A stretch of DNA of 64,000 nt from JACVRW01 sp963764665 (GCA_963764665.1 CAVXTL010000012.1:62001-126000); one strand, 5' to 3'. Counted from the first letter of the stretch, positions 6,770 through 15,095 are shown. Notes: generated from the letters alone by a model not told the origin. Numbers and translations are program-made.

Positions 6770-8866
6770 GTGCGAGACAGCCGAACTACACTCCGCTCTC
6801 CTCTGAACTCCGCCCCGGACATCTCCGCTCTGAACCGCCCCGCTGAGGGCGCGCTCGGGCCGTACCTCCGCGCAATCCGCGCTCACCGCCTGCTGGTGGT
6901 CGCTGTGATGCTGGCCGCGGTCGGCGCGGCCATCGCGTGGACCGCGCTGCGTCCGGCCGACTATCAGGCCACCGCGAACATCCTCCTGACGCCGCTCGCC
7001 CAGGAGGACACGCAGTTCCAGGGCCTCAACGCCGTGCGCGAGGCCGGCGATCCGACCCGTACCGCGCAGACGGCCGCCACTCTCATCAAGTCCACCGCCG
7101 CCGCCGATCGCACCGCTCGCGAGCTGGGCGGCGACTGGACCGCCAAGAAGGTGCTCGACGCGATCAGCGTCACGCCGGAGGGCGAGAGCAACATCCTCGC
7201 GGTCACCGCGAAGACGGACGACGCGACCGAGGCACAGCAGCTGGCAAACACCTTCGCCCGCGAGTCGCTCGCCGCCCGCCGGGACATCATCGCCAGGCAG
7301 GCCACCGCCGAGGTGGAGCGCCTGAGGGCCAGTCAGGACGACCTCGGCGAAGGCACCGAGGCCGCGGCCACCGTGACCGAGCGGATCAACGCGCTCGAGA
7401 AGGTGCGGGTGGACGGCGATCCCACGCTGACGCTCTCGCAGGCGGCCACGAAGCCCGAGTCGCCGAGCGGCCCCCCGATGGCGGTCATCGTGCTCCTCGC
7501 GGCGCTGGCCGGCTTCACCCTGGGCTCCGGCGCCGCCCTGCTCCTCGAGCTCACGGAGCGCAGGATCAGGAACGAGGACGAGACGGTGGCGCTCTACCCG
7601 CTCCCGGTGCTCGCGCGGATCCCGCTCCTCAAGTCGAGCCAGCTGCGCGGCCGCCAGGCCTCCGGCTGGCACATGCTGCCCGCCGTGCGGGAGGCGTTCC
7701 GGACGCTCATGATCCAGCTGGGCCCGCACCCCGAGGGACGCGCGCACGTGGTGATGGTCACCAGCGCCTCGACCGGCGACGGCAAGACCACCTCCGCCGT
7801 GAACCTCGCAGCCGCGGCTGCCGCCAGCGGCGACCCGGTGATCCTCCTCGACTTCGACCTCCGCAAGCCGGACGTGGGCCGCACCCTGGGCGTGCAGCCC
7901 GGTACCGAGCTCACGGGCCTGCTCCAGCCGGACACCCAGCTGCGCGACCTGCTGTCGCCGGCCCCCGGCCTTCCGGCCCTGTCGGTGCTCACCACCACGG
8001 TCGCCGAGGGCGATGTGGCACTCGTCGAGGCGCTCAGCCGGCGCCTCCCCGAGCTGATCGCGGACGCTCGCGAGCTCTGCAACTACGTGGTGATCGACAC
8101 CGCACCGATCGGCGAGATCAGCGACGCCCTCCGTCTGGTGGGCGACGTGGACAGCATCATCGTGGTCACCAAGCCCGGCAACACCAACCGCGCCAACTTC
8201 GAGATGATGCGCGACCTCCTCGAGCGCACCGCCTACACGCCTGCGGGCTTCCTGGTGATCGGCGACTCCACGCCGCGCACGAGCGCCTACTACGCGTACG
8301 GGGCCACCGGCCGCGAGCTCTTCCTGCAGGACCCCACGCCGGGCGGCGATGCCCCACGGCCGCGCCCGGCGCCCACCAAGTCGTCGAGCGAGATCGTGTC
8401 CGACGCAGCCGGCGAGCGCGCCGCCTCCTCCGACAGGCCGGTCCGGCGCCGCCCCGACCGCGTGGCCCCTCGCTCCATCGAGCGGGAGAGCTCCGCGCCG
8501 CGAGGCGAGCGAGGCGACCGCGGCGACCGCGAGAAGGGCACACCCGCCGTGGCCCCCAAGCGGCCCGCCGCCGAGGCCAAGAAGCCGGTGGAGGACGCCA
8601 AGCGCCCCAGCGAGGACGCCAAGCGCCCGGCCGAGGACGCGAAGCGCCCGGCCGACGAGGTCAAGCGCCCCGCTGAGAACGTGAAGGCGAGCAACAACGG
8701 CGAGGGCGACAGCGCCCGGCCGGCCTCCGACCGCCCCGGCGCCGAGAACGGCCCGCGGCGCCCCGAGGGACCACACCGCCGCCCCACACGCCCGCCGCGC
8801 TCGGATGAGCGCAGCGCCCGCGCGGACAAGCCGTCGCGCTCAGAAGACCGTCCCTCGAAGAACTAA
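6770..8866 (+). CDS. Wzz/BY-kinase-like polysaccharide chain-length regulator with long Lys/Pro/Asp-rich tail
   Basis: Membrane-bound regulator of exopolysaccharide chain length and export, 698 residues from GTG 6770. A Wzz-type domain has transmembrane helices at about 44-62 and 240-262 flanking an extracytoplasmic coiled region. The cytoplasmic ATPase domain carries Walker A STGDGKTTSAVNLA (about 340), Walker A' VILLDFDLRKPDV and Walker B YVVIDTAPIGE. This matches bacterial tyrosine kinases of the Wzc/CpsD type. After residue ~520 comes a disordered tail of about 175 residues rich in Arg, Pro, Lys, Asp and Glu, including a seven-residue tandem repeat. The tail contains no tyrosine, although BY-kinases usually end in a tyrosine cluster; the only nearby tyrosines are in SAYYAYGATG. 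It stands between the two polymerase genes, supporting an export role. Confidence 0.85.
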   Translation: MRDSRTTLRSPLNSAPDISALNRPAEGALGPYLRAIRAHRLLVVAVMLAAVGAAIAWTALRPADYQATANILLTPLAQEDTQFQGLNAVREAGDPTRTAQTAATLIKSTAAADRTARELGGDWTAKKVLDAISVTPEGESNILAVTAKTDDATEAQQLANTFARESLAARRDIIARQATAEVERLRASQDDLGEGTEAAATVTERINALEKVRVDGDPTLTLSQAATKPESPSGPPMAVIVLLAALAGFTLGSGAALLLELTERRIRNEDETVALYPLPVLARIPLLKSSQLRGRQASGWHMLPAVREAFRTLMIQLGPHPEGRAHVVMVTSASTGDGKTTSAVNLAAAAAASGDPVILLDFDLRKPDVGRTLGVQPGTELTGLLQPDTQLRDLLSPAPGLPALSVLTTTVAEGDVALVEALSRRLPELIADARELCNYVVIDTAPIGEISDALRLVGDVDSIIVVTKPGNTNRANFEMMRDLLERTAYTPAGFLVIGDSTPRTSAYYAYGATGRELFLQDPTPGGDAPRPRPAPTKSSSEIVSDAAGERAASSDRPVRRRPDRVAPRSIERESSAPRGERGDRGDREKGTPAVAPKRPAAEAKKPVEDAKRPSEDAKRPAEDAKRPADEVKRPAENVKASNNGEGDSARPASDRPGAENGPRRPEGPHRRPTRPPRSDERSARADKPSRSEDRPSKN
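8576..8686 (+). repeat. In-frame 21-bp tandem repeat in the BY-kinase tail
   Basis: About five imperfect copies of a seven-residue unit, consensus (E/D)DAKRP(A/S)E, encoded by 21-bp units between 8576 and 8686. The unit is highly charged and should be disordered or weakly helical. Copy number is a likely site of slippage. Confidence 0.8.
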
Positions 8867-8946
8867 GCCGCACGGTTCCTGAGGTCCTCCGCGGCTCCTG
8901 AGCGACGCCGGAGTTCCCGAGCCGGACCCGCCTTGACAGGCACTCG

Positions 8947-8988
8947 TGGGGACTGAGTCCCGCCGAGCGGGACTCAGTGCAGTCGAGT
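8947..8988 (+). repeat. 42-bp palindromic dispersed element, copy 1
   Basis: The core is ACTGAGTCCCGC, 3-bp loop, GCGGGACTCAGT, flanked by TGGGG on one side and GCAGTCGAGT on the other. A second copy in opposite orientation at 38927-38968 matches 40 of 42 bases, including the non-palindromic flanks. Identity outside the stem means it is a mobile or dispersed repeat rather than two chance hairpins. Confidence 0.8.
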
Positions 8989-9147
8989 GGCCCATGCGGC
9001 CGAGCCTGGCTGCGCTGCCTTGCAGCCGGCTAGCCCTGGCCGAGCGAAGACCGAGCAGCGCAAGGACGCAGGGAGCGTGGCGTGCGAACGCACGCGAGCG
9101 ACCGAGGACGCCGCGATGCGACGGTCTGCAGCCGGCCATAGAAATGC

Positions 9148-9178
9148 GAAGGGCGGCGGGGAAACCCCGCCGCCCTTC
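9148..9178. terminator. Strong hairpin, probable terminator
   Basis: Perfect inverted repeat with 14-bp arms GAAGGGCGGCGGGG and a 3-base AAA loop, followed by CACTTTCC. It is placed between converging genes (6770-8866 and 9269-9559) and could end transcription from either side. Confidence 0.65.
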
Positions 9179-9268
9179 ACTTTCCTCCGCGCTTCTGGGG
9201 CCGTTCCTCGATGGGTGCCGACCTAGCGGCCGACCCCGGAACGGCCCCGTGAGGCGCGCAAGTGCTGC

Positions 9269-9559
9269 TTAGACCTGATCCGACCGCAGAGTGCGGCGGA
9301 GCACCAGACCGGTCCCGAGCAGGCCCGCGCCGATGACGGCGAAGACTCCAAGCTCGAGTCCGGTGAACGGGAGCTGACCGCTGGTGTCGACCGCGGCGGC
9401 CTCCTGGCCGGCGGTGTCACCACCGCTCGGTCCCTGCGCGATTCCGGCCAGGCCACCGTAGGTGTCCCCGGTCGGAGTCTGAGCTGAAGCCGTACCAGCG
9501 ACCATAAGCGCCAGTACGCAAGTTGCTACCAGAGTCAGTTTCAAAAGCCTCTTATGCAC
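9269..9559 (-). CDS. Small LPFTG cell-wall-anchored protein
   Basis: A 96-residue secreted protein from GTG 9559, preceded by AAGGGGA about seven bases upstream. The N-terminal signal peptide is LLKLTLVATCVLALMVAGTASA. The mature part is only about 45 residues, rich in Gly, Thr and Ala, and ends with the sortase motif LPFTG. A hydrophobic helix (LGVFAVIGAGLLGTGLVL) and an RRTLRS tail follow, the full class-type sortase sorting signal. Sortase should cleave between Thr and Gly and attach the peptide to peptidoglycan. No sortase gene is in the window. With so little mature sequence it may act as a small wall anchor or coat peptide in the exopolysaccharide locus; the function is not known. Confidence 0.8.
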   Translation of the reverse strand: MHKRLLKLTLVATCVLALMVAGTASAQTPTGDTYGGLAGIAQGPSGGDTAGQEAAAVDTSGQLPFTGLELGVFAVIGAGLLGTGLVLRRTLRSDQV

Positions 9560-9606
9560 GTGTGATCCCCTTGGACGAGATTTCTCCCAGCCCGGTCCAA
9601 CGTACC

Positions 9607-11673
9607 TCACCTTCCGGACGTTGTAAAGCGATCCGTTGCGGCCTTTTGAATGCGGGTGTTCTCGGCCTTGGGATCGACCCGGCGCCGGGCGGCGATGTTG
9701 CGGGCGAGGCGGGTGAGCACGGGGTCTCGGGCGTTCAGGGCGCGGGCCCGGCTCAGGTGGGCGGCTGCGGGGCCGAAGCGCCCGCGGCCGGCGTCGATGA
9801 GCGCGAGCTCGAAGTGGGCGAGCCAGTTGTCCTCCACCGTGAGCGAGTGCTCGAAGGCGTCCTGGGCCTCGTCGTAGCGGCGGTCGAAGATGGCGATCCG
9901 CCCTTCGGCGAGGTCGGGATCGAGCGATGCCGAGTTGAGCGAGCGCGCCCGGTCGAGGTCCTCGAAGGCACTGTCCACGTCGACCGCCGCCCGCTCCTCG
10001 GCCCGGTTGACATACCGCACCGACAGGTAGGCCGGCACGAGCGCGACCAGCGCGACGGCGGCGAGGCCTCCGGCCACCCACGCTCCCGCGCGCGCTGCGC
10101 GGGTGGGGCTCCGGGCGCTCTCCGAGCCGGACGGCCGCGCGGCGGCCACGAGTGCCACCAGCGGTAGCGTCAGCGCGGGCGACGCCACGGCCGGGATCTC
10201 CTCGAGCCAGTCGAAGTTCAGGTGTACGGCGAAGTAGGCGGCGATCGCCAGCGTGGTGGCCAGGACGAGCGCGGGTGCGCGCGCGAGGCGGCGCCGGAGC
10301 GTAGCCCCGGCCACGAAGAGCGTCAGGAAGAAGCCCACGAGCAGGGCCGCGGCCACGGCGCCGCCTTCGCCGAGGGCTCGCAGGAACATGTTGTGCGCGT
10401 AGCGCGAGTGCTTCGGCTCGTCCCTGCGCGCGGTGTACTCGCGCTCGAAGTTCCCGGTGCCCACGCCGGTCACGGGCGACTCCTCGAAGAGGTCGATCGC
10501 GACCCGCCAGTAGTCGGGGCGCTCGTAGGGGTCGAGATTGGAGATCCGCGCCCCCTCCCCCGACTCGTACTCGGCGCCGGTGAGCGTGGCCCACTGCTCG
10601 TCGACGGTGTCGGTGATGCGGTCGAGGTTGACCAGCGCCACGGCCACGACCGCGGCCGCGAGCAGGGCCACGCCCACGAGGCCGGCCCGACGGCCCGCAG
10701 TCTCGATGCGCTCGTGCCCGCGCGCGGCGCGCTCCGCGAGCGAGAGCAGCAGCCCGGCGGCCCCGGCCACGAGCACCGACGGCAGGATCGCCGCCACCCC
10801 GTCGTCCAGGGCGGGGCCGATGGCGCCGCCCAGCTCGCCGGTGTCGTAGACGTTGAAGATCGGCCCCGCGGCGATGGCCACGGCGCCGGCGAGCACGAGC
10901 AGCCGCGTGACCACCCTGAGCCGATCGGGGGCGAAGATGAGGAACACCGGCGTCGCGACGGCCACGCCGATGAACGAACCGCGGCTCTGGGAGAGGAGGG
11001 CGAAGTCCGCCAGCAGCGCCGCCACGGCGAGGAACAGCCCGGCCAGCACCGGGTTCGCGTCCCGGTCGGTGGACAGCCCGAAGGCCGCCAGCATCCCGAT
11101 GACCCCGAGCGCCGCGTTGCCGTTCGCATATCCGGTGGGGTGCTGGTAGCGGAACTCGAAGATGTACTTGCTCACGTCGCCGGTGCCAGAGGCGCCCGTG
11201 AGGCTGACCACCGCCACCACGGCGAGCCCGAGCGACCAGGCCCCGAGCAGCCAGCGCGCCGACCGGGCGTCCCAGGGAAGAAGCGCCAGCGCCCAGGCCA
11301 GGGCGAGGAGGAACAGCAGCTTGTCCGCGGCCTCGAGGGCGCTCCCGGTCGAGTCGGCCCAGAGCAGCGACGCGAAGGCCCAGGCCACGTACGCGGCGAG
11401 CAGCGCCAGCGCCACCCGGGCGCCGCGCGCCTCCGGGAGGGCGCGGCCGGTGGCCATCCCCACGACGATCGCGAGCGCGACCGCGAGGATCGCCGCCGGA
11501 TACCAGTCGCGCGGGAAGTATCCGCCGCTGTTCGGGGCCAGGTAGATCCAGAGCCCCAGCACCGGGAGCGCGAGCAGCAAGGGCAGGGCGGCGCGCAGCT
11601 CCGCCGGCGAGAGGCCCGTCCGCGCCAGCGCCCGGGGCATGCCCTTCCGTTCGATGACCTCAGCGGGGTTCAT
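9607..11673 (-). CDS. O-antigen ligase/Wzy-like polysaccharide polymerase with C-terminal TPR tail
   Basis: Integral membrane protein of 688 residues. About twelve hydrophobic segments make up the O-antigen ligase/Wzy fold. The family's large extracytoplasmic loop contains RPDYWRVAIDLFEESPVTGV, then GTGNFEREY, and the conserved HNMFLRALGEGG follows. A final helix (VAGGLAAVALVALVPAYLSV) leads to a TPR-like tail (DLDRARSLNSASLDPDLAEG; AQDAFEHSLTVEDNWLAHFE) of about 130 residues. It should polymerise or ligate lipid-linked repeat units in the outer leaflet. It is the intact counterpart of the frame-split gene at 2658-4633. It is divergent from the sugar transferase that would start the same units. 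An inverted repeat GATTGG-N13-CCAATC (11677-11701) lies immediately before the start. Confidence 0.85.
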   Translation of the reverse strand: MNPAEVIERKGMPRALARTGLSPAELRAALPLLLALPVLGLWIYLAPNSGGYFPRDWYPAAILAVALAIVVGMATGRALPEARGARVALALLAAYVAWAFASLLWADSTGSALEAADKLLFLLALAWALALLPWDARSARWLLGAWSLGLAVVAVVSLTGASGTGDVSKYIFEFRYQHPTGYANGNAALGVIGMLAAFGLSTDRDANPVLAGLFLAVAALLADFALLSQSRGSFIGVAVATPVFLIFAPDRLRVVTRLLVLAGAVAIAAGPIFNVYDTGELGGAIGPALDDGVAAILPSVLVAGAAGLLLSLAERAARGHERIETAGRRAGLVGVALLAAAVVAVALVNLDRITDTVDEQWATLTGAEYESGEGARISNLDPYERPDYWRVAIDLFEESPVTGVGTGNFEREYTARRDEPKHSRYAHNMFLRALGEGGAVAAALLVGFFLTLFVAGATLRRRLARAPALVLATTLAIAAYFAVHLNFDWLEEIPAVASPALTLPLVALVAAARPSGSESARSPTRAARAGAWVAGGLAAVALVALVPAYLSVRYVNRAEERAAVDVDSAFEDLDRARSLNSASLDPDLAEGRIAIFDRRYDEAQDAFEHSLTVEDNWLAHFELALIDAGRGRFGPAAAHLSRARALNARDPVLTRLARNIAARRRVDPKAENTRIQKAATDRFTTSGR

Positions 11674-11964
11674 AAAGATTGGTTGCTCGACTCATCCAAT
11701 CGGCCTGTTCAACCGAAGCACTCGCTATACAGAAAACGCGGGACGGCGATGGCGGCGAAATCGCTTAATCCCGGTGTGGCGAAATGAAAAGGCCGAGGGT
11801 ATGATGATCCGCGAAGACCAACCTGGGAGGGGCCGGAAGCCGCTACGGGTGAGTCAGTCTGTCTAGTCGGTGTAGGGGGCATCGTCGCGCCTCCATAGTG
11901 CTCCGCCTGCGCGGAGATAGATCAGCCTATTCGCCCTTTCGGTCGGCCCAGACCTGGACTCAAA
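11674..11964. promoter_or_regulatory. 291-bp divergent intergenic region with inverted repeat
   Basis: Separates the divergent polymerase and sugar transferase genes and is visibly less GC-rich than its surroundings. It holds GATTGG...CCAATC (11677-11701), adjacent to the polymerase start, which could be an operator. I see no recognisable riboswitch or coding sequence; the AATCGCTTAATCCC string at about 11758 resembles the 5' edge of a ydaO element but the conserved 3' box is missing. Confidence 0.45.
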
Positions 11965-12741
11965 TTGGACACGGCGACACAAAGACTCGATAGCAGCACC
12001 GCGGGAGAGCCGGCTTCGGCTCTCACAGGCCCCTCGGCTGACGTGCTCGCGCTTCCGGTGCGAGGCACCCAGGAGCCCGCACGCGTGCTGCGACTCGCCG
12101 ACCGGGCCGCCAAGCGCGCCATCGACGTGCTCGTGGCCGGCGGCCTCCTCGTGCTGCTGGTCCCGCTGATCGCGCTGGCCAGCATCCTCATCGTCGTCGA
12201 CTCGCCGGGCGGGGCGTTCTTCCGCTGCGACCGCGCGGGCTTCAGGGGCCGCAGGCTCCGCATGCTCAAGTTCCGCAAGATGCGCGAGGGCGCCAGCGGG
12301 CGGGCGCTCACGATGGACGACGACGACCGCTTCACCCGCATCGGGCCCTGGCTGGCCAAGTTCAAGCTCGACGAGGTGCCTCAGCTCTGGCACGTCGTCA
12401 AGGGCGAGATGAGCCTCGTGGGCCCGCGCCCGGAGGATCCCTCGTTCGTCGAGCGCCACGGCAGCGCCTACGACCACATCCTTTCGGTCCGGCCTGGCAT
12501 CACCGGCCTCTCGCAGCTCGCGTTCGCCGAGGAGAGCCGGATCCTGGACGACGACGACCCGCTCGGGCACTACGTCGACCGGCTGCTGCCCCAGAAGGTC
12601 AACCTTGACCGGCTCTACGCCAGCCAGCGCACGCTGCTGCTGGACATCAAGATCCTCACCTGGACCGTGGCCGCGGTGATCCTGCGCCGCCAGGTGGCCG
12701 TTCACCGCGGCACCGGCAAGATGAACCTGCGCAAGCGCTAG
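11965..12741 (+). CDS. Bacterial sugar transferase (undecaprenyl-phosphate sugar-1-phosphate transferase)
   Basis: Initiating enzyme of polysaccharide assembly: it transfers a sugar-1-phosphate from a nucleotide sugar to undecaprenyl phosphate at the inner face of the membrane. The 258-residue protein has a short variable N-terminal stretch, one re-entrant hydrophobic segment (AAKRAIDVLVAGGLLVLLVP) and the PglC/WbaP catalytic core. Signature motifs are RMLKFRKMR, the KFKLDEVPQLWHVVKGEMSL block and VGPRPE, followed by RPGITGLSQ. It lacks the extra N-terminal transmembrane bundle of long WbaP enzymes, so it is the short form. The start is TTG 11965. It is divergent from a polymerase gene and is followed by a c-di-AMP riboswitch belonging to the next gene. 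Confidence 0.92.
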   Translation: MDTATQRLDSSTAGEPASALTGPSADVLALPVRGTQEPARVLRLADRAAKRAIDVLVAGGLLVLLVPLIALASILIVVDSPGGAFFRCDRAGFRGRRLRMLKFRKMREGASGRALTMDDDDRFTRIGPWLAKFKLDEVPQLWHVVKGEMSLVGPRPEDPSFVERHGSAYDHILSVRPGITGLSQLAFAEESRILDDDDPLGHYVDRLLPQKVNLDRLYASQRTLLLDIKILTWTVAAVILRRQVAVHRGTGKMNLRKR

Positions 12742-12778
12742 CAGCGCTTCCGTCCGGCCGGCTTCCTAGCTTTCCTGC

Positions 12779-12917
12779 TGCAAATCGCCTAGTCGCTCCG
12801 GTGTCGTGCCGGAGTGAGCGGGGGAACCACATGTTCCACTGGGGCTAATCGCGCTCTCATGAGCGCGGCGCGCGAACTCTTTCCGTGCGAGCCCGTCAGC
12901 TAACCCCGTAGGCCGTC
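12779..12917 (+). ncRNA. ydaO/yuaA c-di-AMP riboswitch upstream of the CAP-domain gene
   Basis: The 5' edge AAATCGCCTAGTC, the GGGGGAACCA box (about 12819), the GGGGCTAATC box (about 12841) and the 3' signature CCCGTCAGCTAACCCCGTAG (12891-12910) occur in the order and spacing of the ydaO family. The conserved 3' part ends about 20 bases before the ATG at 12933. In characterised cases c-di-AMP binding turns the downstream gene off. Confidence 0.92.
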
Positions 12918-12932
12918 GAGAGAGGGGTGCGC

Positions 12933-13385
12933 ATGCCGCCGCGGACTCGCACTGCCGTACATATGGCCTCATTGTGCGCCGTGCTCGCGGCGGTGTGTCC
13001 CGCATCCGCAAAGGCCGGGACCGGCGCCCAGATGATCCAGCGCCTCAACCACGAGCGCACGCGGGCCGGCCTCGAGCCGCTTCGCGCCGACCGGAAGCTG
13101 AGCCGCGCCGCGGCCCGTCAGTCGCGCCGCCAGATCCGCACCAGCTTCGGGCACGCCGCCCATCTGGGTGCCGGGCGCGGCTTCCGGCGCGTGGCTGAGC
13201 TGATCGCCCGCCAGAGCGGCTGGCGCCTCGATACCGCGCCGGTGGCCCTCGGCTGGAAGAACTCCCCCACCCACCACGCGCTCCTCCAGACCAGCTCCTA
13301 TCGCCTGATCGGCGTGGGCTGGGCGCGAGGGCGCCTCGACGGCGCTCTCACGACGGTCTGGACAGTCCGGCTCGGCGCCCGCTGA
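12933..13385 (+). CDS. Secreted CAP/SCP-like domain protein
   Basis: Small exported protein of 150 residues. The signal peptide (VHMASLCAVLAAVCPASAKA) is followed by a compact CAP (cysteine-rich secretory/antigen 5/PR-1) domain: MIQRLNHERTRAGLEPLRAD, an RKLSRAAARQSRRQ helix, and a HAAHLGAG segment with the putative metal-site histidine. Bacterial CAP proteins are wall-associated and often under wall-stress control; the molecular activity is unclear. It is directly under a c-di-AMP riboswitch, fitting a wall-remodelling role. ATG 12933 is chosen because AGAGGGG lies five bases upstream; GTG 12927 would overlap that site. Confidence 0.85.
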   Translation: MPPRTRTAVHMASLCAVLAAVCPASAKAGTGAQMIQRLNHERTRAGLEPLRADRKLSRAAARQSRRQIRTSFGHAAHLGAGRGFRRVAELIARQSGWRLDTAPVALGWKNSPTHHALLQTSSYRLIGVGWARGRLDGALTTVWTVRLGAR

Positions 13386-13398
13386 TGGTGTCGGTGCG

Positions 13399-13417
13399 CA
13401 GCCGGCCGAGCCGGCTG
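13399..13417. terminator. Short GC hairpin between convergent genes
   Basis: CAGCCGG-N5-CCGGCTG in the 54-bp gap between the converging CAP-domain and MaoC genes. There is no T-run on either side, so terminator function is only suggested by position. Confidence 0.4.
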
Positions 13418-13439
13418 CTTCGCGCTGAGGGTTCGGTGC

Positions 13440-13958
13440 TCAGCCGGACACGCGGCGCGGCACCAGCACCGCGCGCTTGAACTCGGCCACGAGCGTGCCG
13501 TCCTGCTTGTGGACGCGGGTGTGAACCCGCACAACCCCGCGATCCGGCTTCGACTGCGACTCCTTCACGTCGAGCACCTCGCTCTCGGCGAACAGGGTGT
13601 CGCCGTGGAACACCGGCGCCGGGTGGGAGAGGTCCTCGGTGGCGAGGTTGGCAATCGCCTTGCCCGACACGTCGCTCACCGACATGCCGAGGGCGAGTGA
13701 GTAGACCAGCGGCCCGACGACCACGTTCTGCCCCTGCTGGGACTGCGCCGCGTAGACGTCGTTCAGGTGGAGCGGATGGTGGTTCATCGTGATCAGGCAG
13801 AACAGGTGGTCGTCCGCCTCGGTCACGGTCTTGGCCGGCCAGTGCTTGTACACGGCACCGACCTCGAACTCCTCCAGGTAGCGCCCGTAGGGGTGGGCTC
13901 CGGAGGCCTCGCGCTCGGCCTGGTTGGTCTCGATTCCGGTCGTGGAAGTCTCGCTCAT
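13440..13958 (-). CDS. MaoC-family dehydratase (enoyl/itaconyl-CoA hydratase type)
   Basis: Hot-dog-fold hydratase acting on a CoA thioester, 172 residues. The MaoC signature is visible: EFEVGAVYKHWPAKTVTEAD, ITMNHHPLHLND (the catalytic Asp/His region) and VVGPLVYSLALGMS. The start is ATG 13958 (MSETSTTG); the frame is open further upstream but would overlap the divergent promoter. It is divergent, with a 53-bp gap, from the CitE-like lyase and SucCD-like ligase. In mycobacteria a MaoC gene adjoins a CitE-family lyase, and in itaconate degradation the hydratase makes citramalyl-CoA for that lyase. A mesaconyl-CoA hydratase role is less likely because that enzyme is about twice as long. Confidence 0.85.
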   Translation of the reverse strand: MSETSTTGIETNQAEREASGAHPYGRYLEEFEVGAVYKHWPAKTVTEADDHLFCLITMNHHPLHLNDVYAAQSQQGQNVVVGPLVYSLALGMSVSDVSGKAIANLATEDLSHPAPVFHGDTLFAESEVLDVKESQSKPDRGVVRVHTRVHKQDGTLVAEFKRAVLVPRRVSG

Positions 13959-14011
13959 AGAGCGCCGAAGCCTACTTATCGCCGCGCCGAGGTGAGTAAC
14001 CTGCCGGGCCA

Positions 14012-15076
14012 ATGCGCAACCCACGTGACTTCTTCAACCCCCTGGCGGTCGGGGCCCCCGAGCCGCTACGCGAGATCCCCTTCCCGCCCTCGCGGATGAT
14101 CCACTTCCTCGACTTCTCGAACGAGAAGATGGCCGCCAAGGCCCCCGAGATCGCCACCAAGACCGACATCCTGCTCGGCAACCTCGAGGACGCCGTGCCC
14201 GTGGACCGCAAGGAGGCCGCGCGCCGTGGGCTGATCGACACGGCTCGCGACGCCGACTTCGGCGAGACCGCCCTCTGGACGCGCGTGAACAGCCTCGAGA
14301 GCCCCTGGGTGCTCGACGACATCACGCAGCTGGTCACGGAGATCGGCCACAAGCTCGACGTGATCATGGTGCCGAAGGTCGAGGGCGCCTGGGACATCCA
14401 CTACGTGGACCGCCTCCTGGCCCAGCTCGAGGCCAAGGCCGGCCTGGACCGCCCGATCCTGGTCCACGCAATCCTGGAGACGTCCCAGGGCGTGGTGAAC
14501 CTCGAGGAGATCGCCACCGCCAGCCCCCGGATGCAGGGCATGAGCTTCGGTCCGGCCGACCTCGCCGCCTCGCGCCGCATGAAGACCACCCGTGTCGGCG
14601 GCGGGCATCCCGGCTACCGGGTGATCGAGGATCCCGACCCGGACGATCCCGAGGCGCCCCGCGCCAGCGCCCAGCAGGACCCGTGGCACTACTCGATCGC
14701 GCGCATGGTGGACGCGTGCACGTCGGCGGGGATCCTCCCGTTCTACGGCCCCTACGGCGACATCAAGGACACGGCGGGCTGCGAGGCGCAGTTCCGCGCG
14801 GCGTTCCTGCTCGGCTGCGTGGGCGCCTGGTCGCTCCATCCCGTGCAGATCGACATCGCCAAGAAGGTCTTCTCGCCCGATCCCGAGGAGGTCCGCTTCG
14901 CGAAGAAGGTGATCGAGGCGATCCCGGACGGCCGCGGCGTGCACATGATCGACGGCAAGATGCAGGACGACGCGACCTGGAAGCAGTGCAAGGTCATGGT
15001 CGACCTCGCGGAGCAGCTGGCCCGCAAGGATCCCGAGCTCGCCGAGGCCTACGAGCTCGAACCAACGCCCGCCTAG
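14012..15076 (+). CDS. mcl: HpcH/HpaI-CitE family lyase, malyl-CoA (or citramalyl-CoA) lyase-like
   Basis: Mg-dependent cleavage of a beta-hydroxyacyl-CoA, most simply L-malyl-CoA to acetyl-CoA plus glyoxylate. The 354-residue protein has the TIM-barrel CitE fold. The metal/CoA residues are in LLGNLEDAVPVDRK, VMVPKVEGAWD, ILETSQGVVNLEEIA and MSFGPADLAASR. Its length and the C-terminal helices fit the malyl-CoA lyase branch rather than the shorter citrate lyase beta subunit. It is first in a four-gene operon, followed 19 bp later by the ATP-grasp subunit of a CoA ligase. This gives the pair malate-CoA ligase plus malyl-CoA lyase known from serine-cycle methylotrophs. Alternative: (S)-citramalyl-CoA lyase of itaconate degradation. 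Confidence 0.8.
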   Translation: MRNPRDFFNPLAVGAPEPLREIPFPPSRMIHFLDFSNEKMAAKAPEIATKTDILLGNLEDAVPVDRKEAARRGLIDTARDADFGETALWTRVNSLESPWVLDDITQLVTEIGHKLDVIMVPKVEGAWDIHYVDRLLAQLEAKAGLDRPILVHAILETSQGVVNLEEIATASPRMQGMSFGPADLAASRRMKTTRVGGGHPGYRVIEDPDPDDPEAPRASAQQDPWHYSIARMVDACTSAGILPFYGPYGDIKDTAGCEAQFRAAFLLGCVGAWSLHPVQIDIAKKVFSPDPEEVRFAKKVIEAIPDGRGVHMIDGKMQDDATWKQCKVMVDLAEQLARKDPELAEAYELEPTPA

Positions 15077-15095
15077 ATAGGGTTCCGCGCCGCCC

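Larger units (their letters stand above)
8867..9268. other. 402-bp gene-free spacer with two strong hairpins
   Basis: No credible gene. It holds a 27-bp palindrome (12-bp arms) within a 42-bp element repeated elsewhere in the window (8947-8988), a stretch of purine-rich, repetitive-looking sequence around 9040-9115, and a perfect 14-bp-arm hairpin at 9148-9178. A second long-range inverted repeat (GGGGCCGTTCC at about 9201 and GGAACGGCCCC at about 9238) lies just past the end of the converging gene at 9269 and may terminate it. Confidence 0.6.

Noticed and set aside
8576..8686. CRISPR-like repeat
   Set aside because: Repeat units are contiguous 21-bp, in frame, and vary by codon; there are no spacers.
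6662..8776. 700-residue minus-strand frame opposite the BY-kinase gene
   Set aside because: Antisense to a gene with clear motifs; composition is typical of GC-rich shadow translation with no recognisable domain.
11750..11860. Fourth ydaO riboswitch in the 11.7-11.96 kb spacer
   Set aside because: AATCGCTTAATCCC resembles the 5' edge, but the CCCGTCAGCTAACC box and GGGGGAACCA box are missing.
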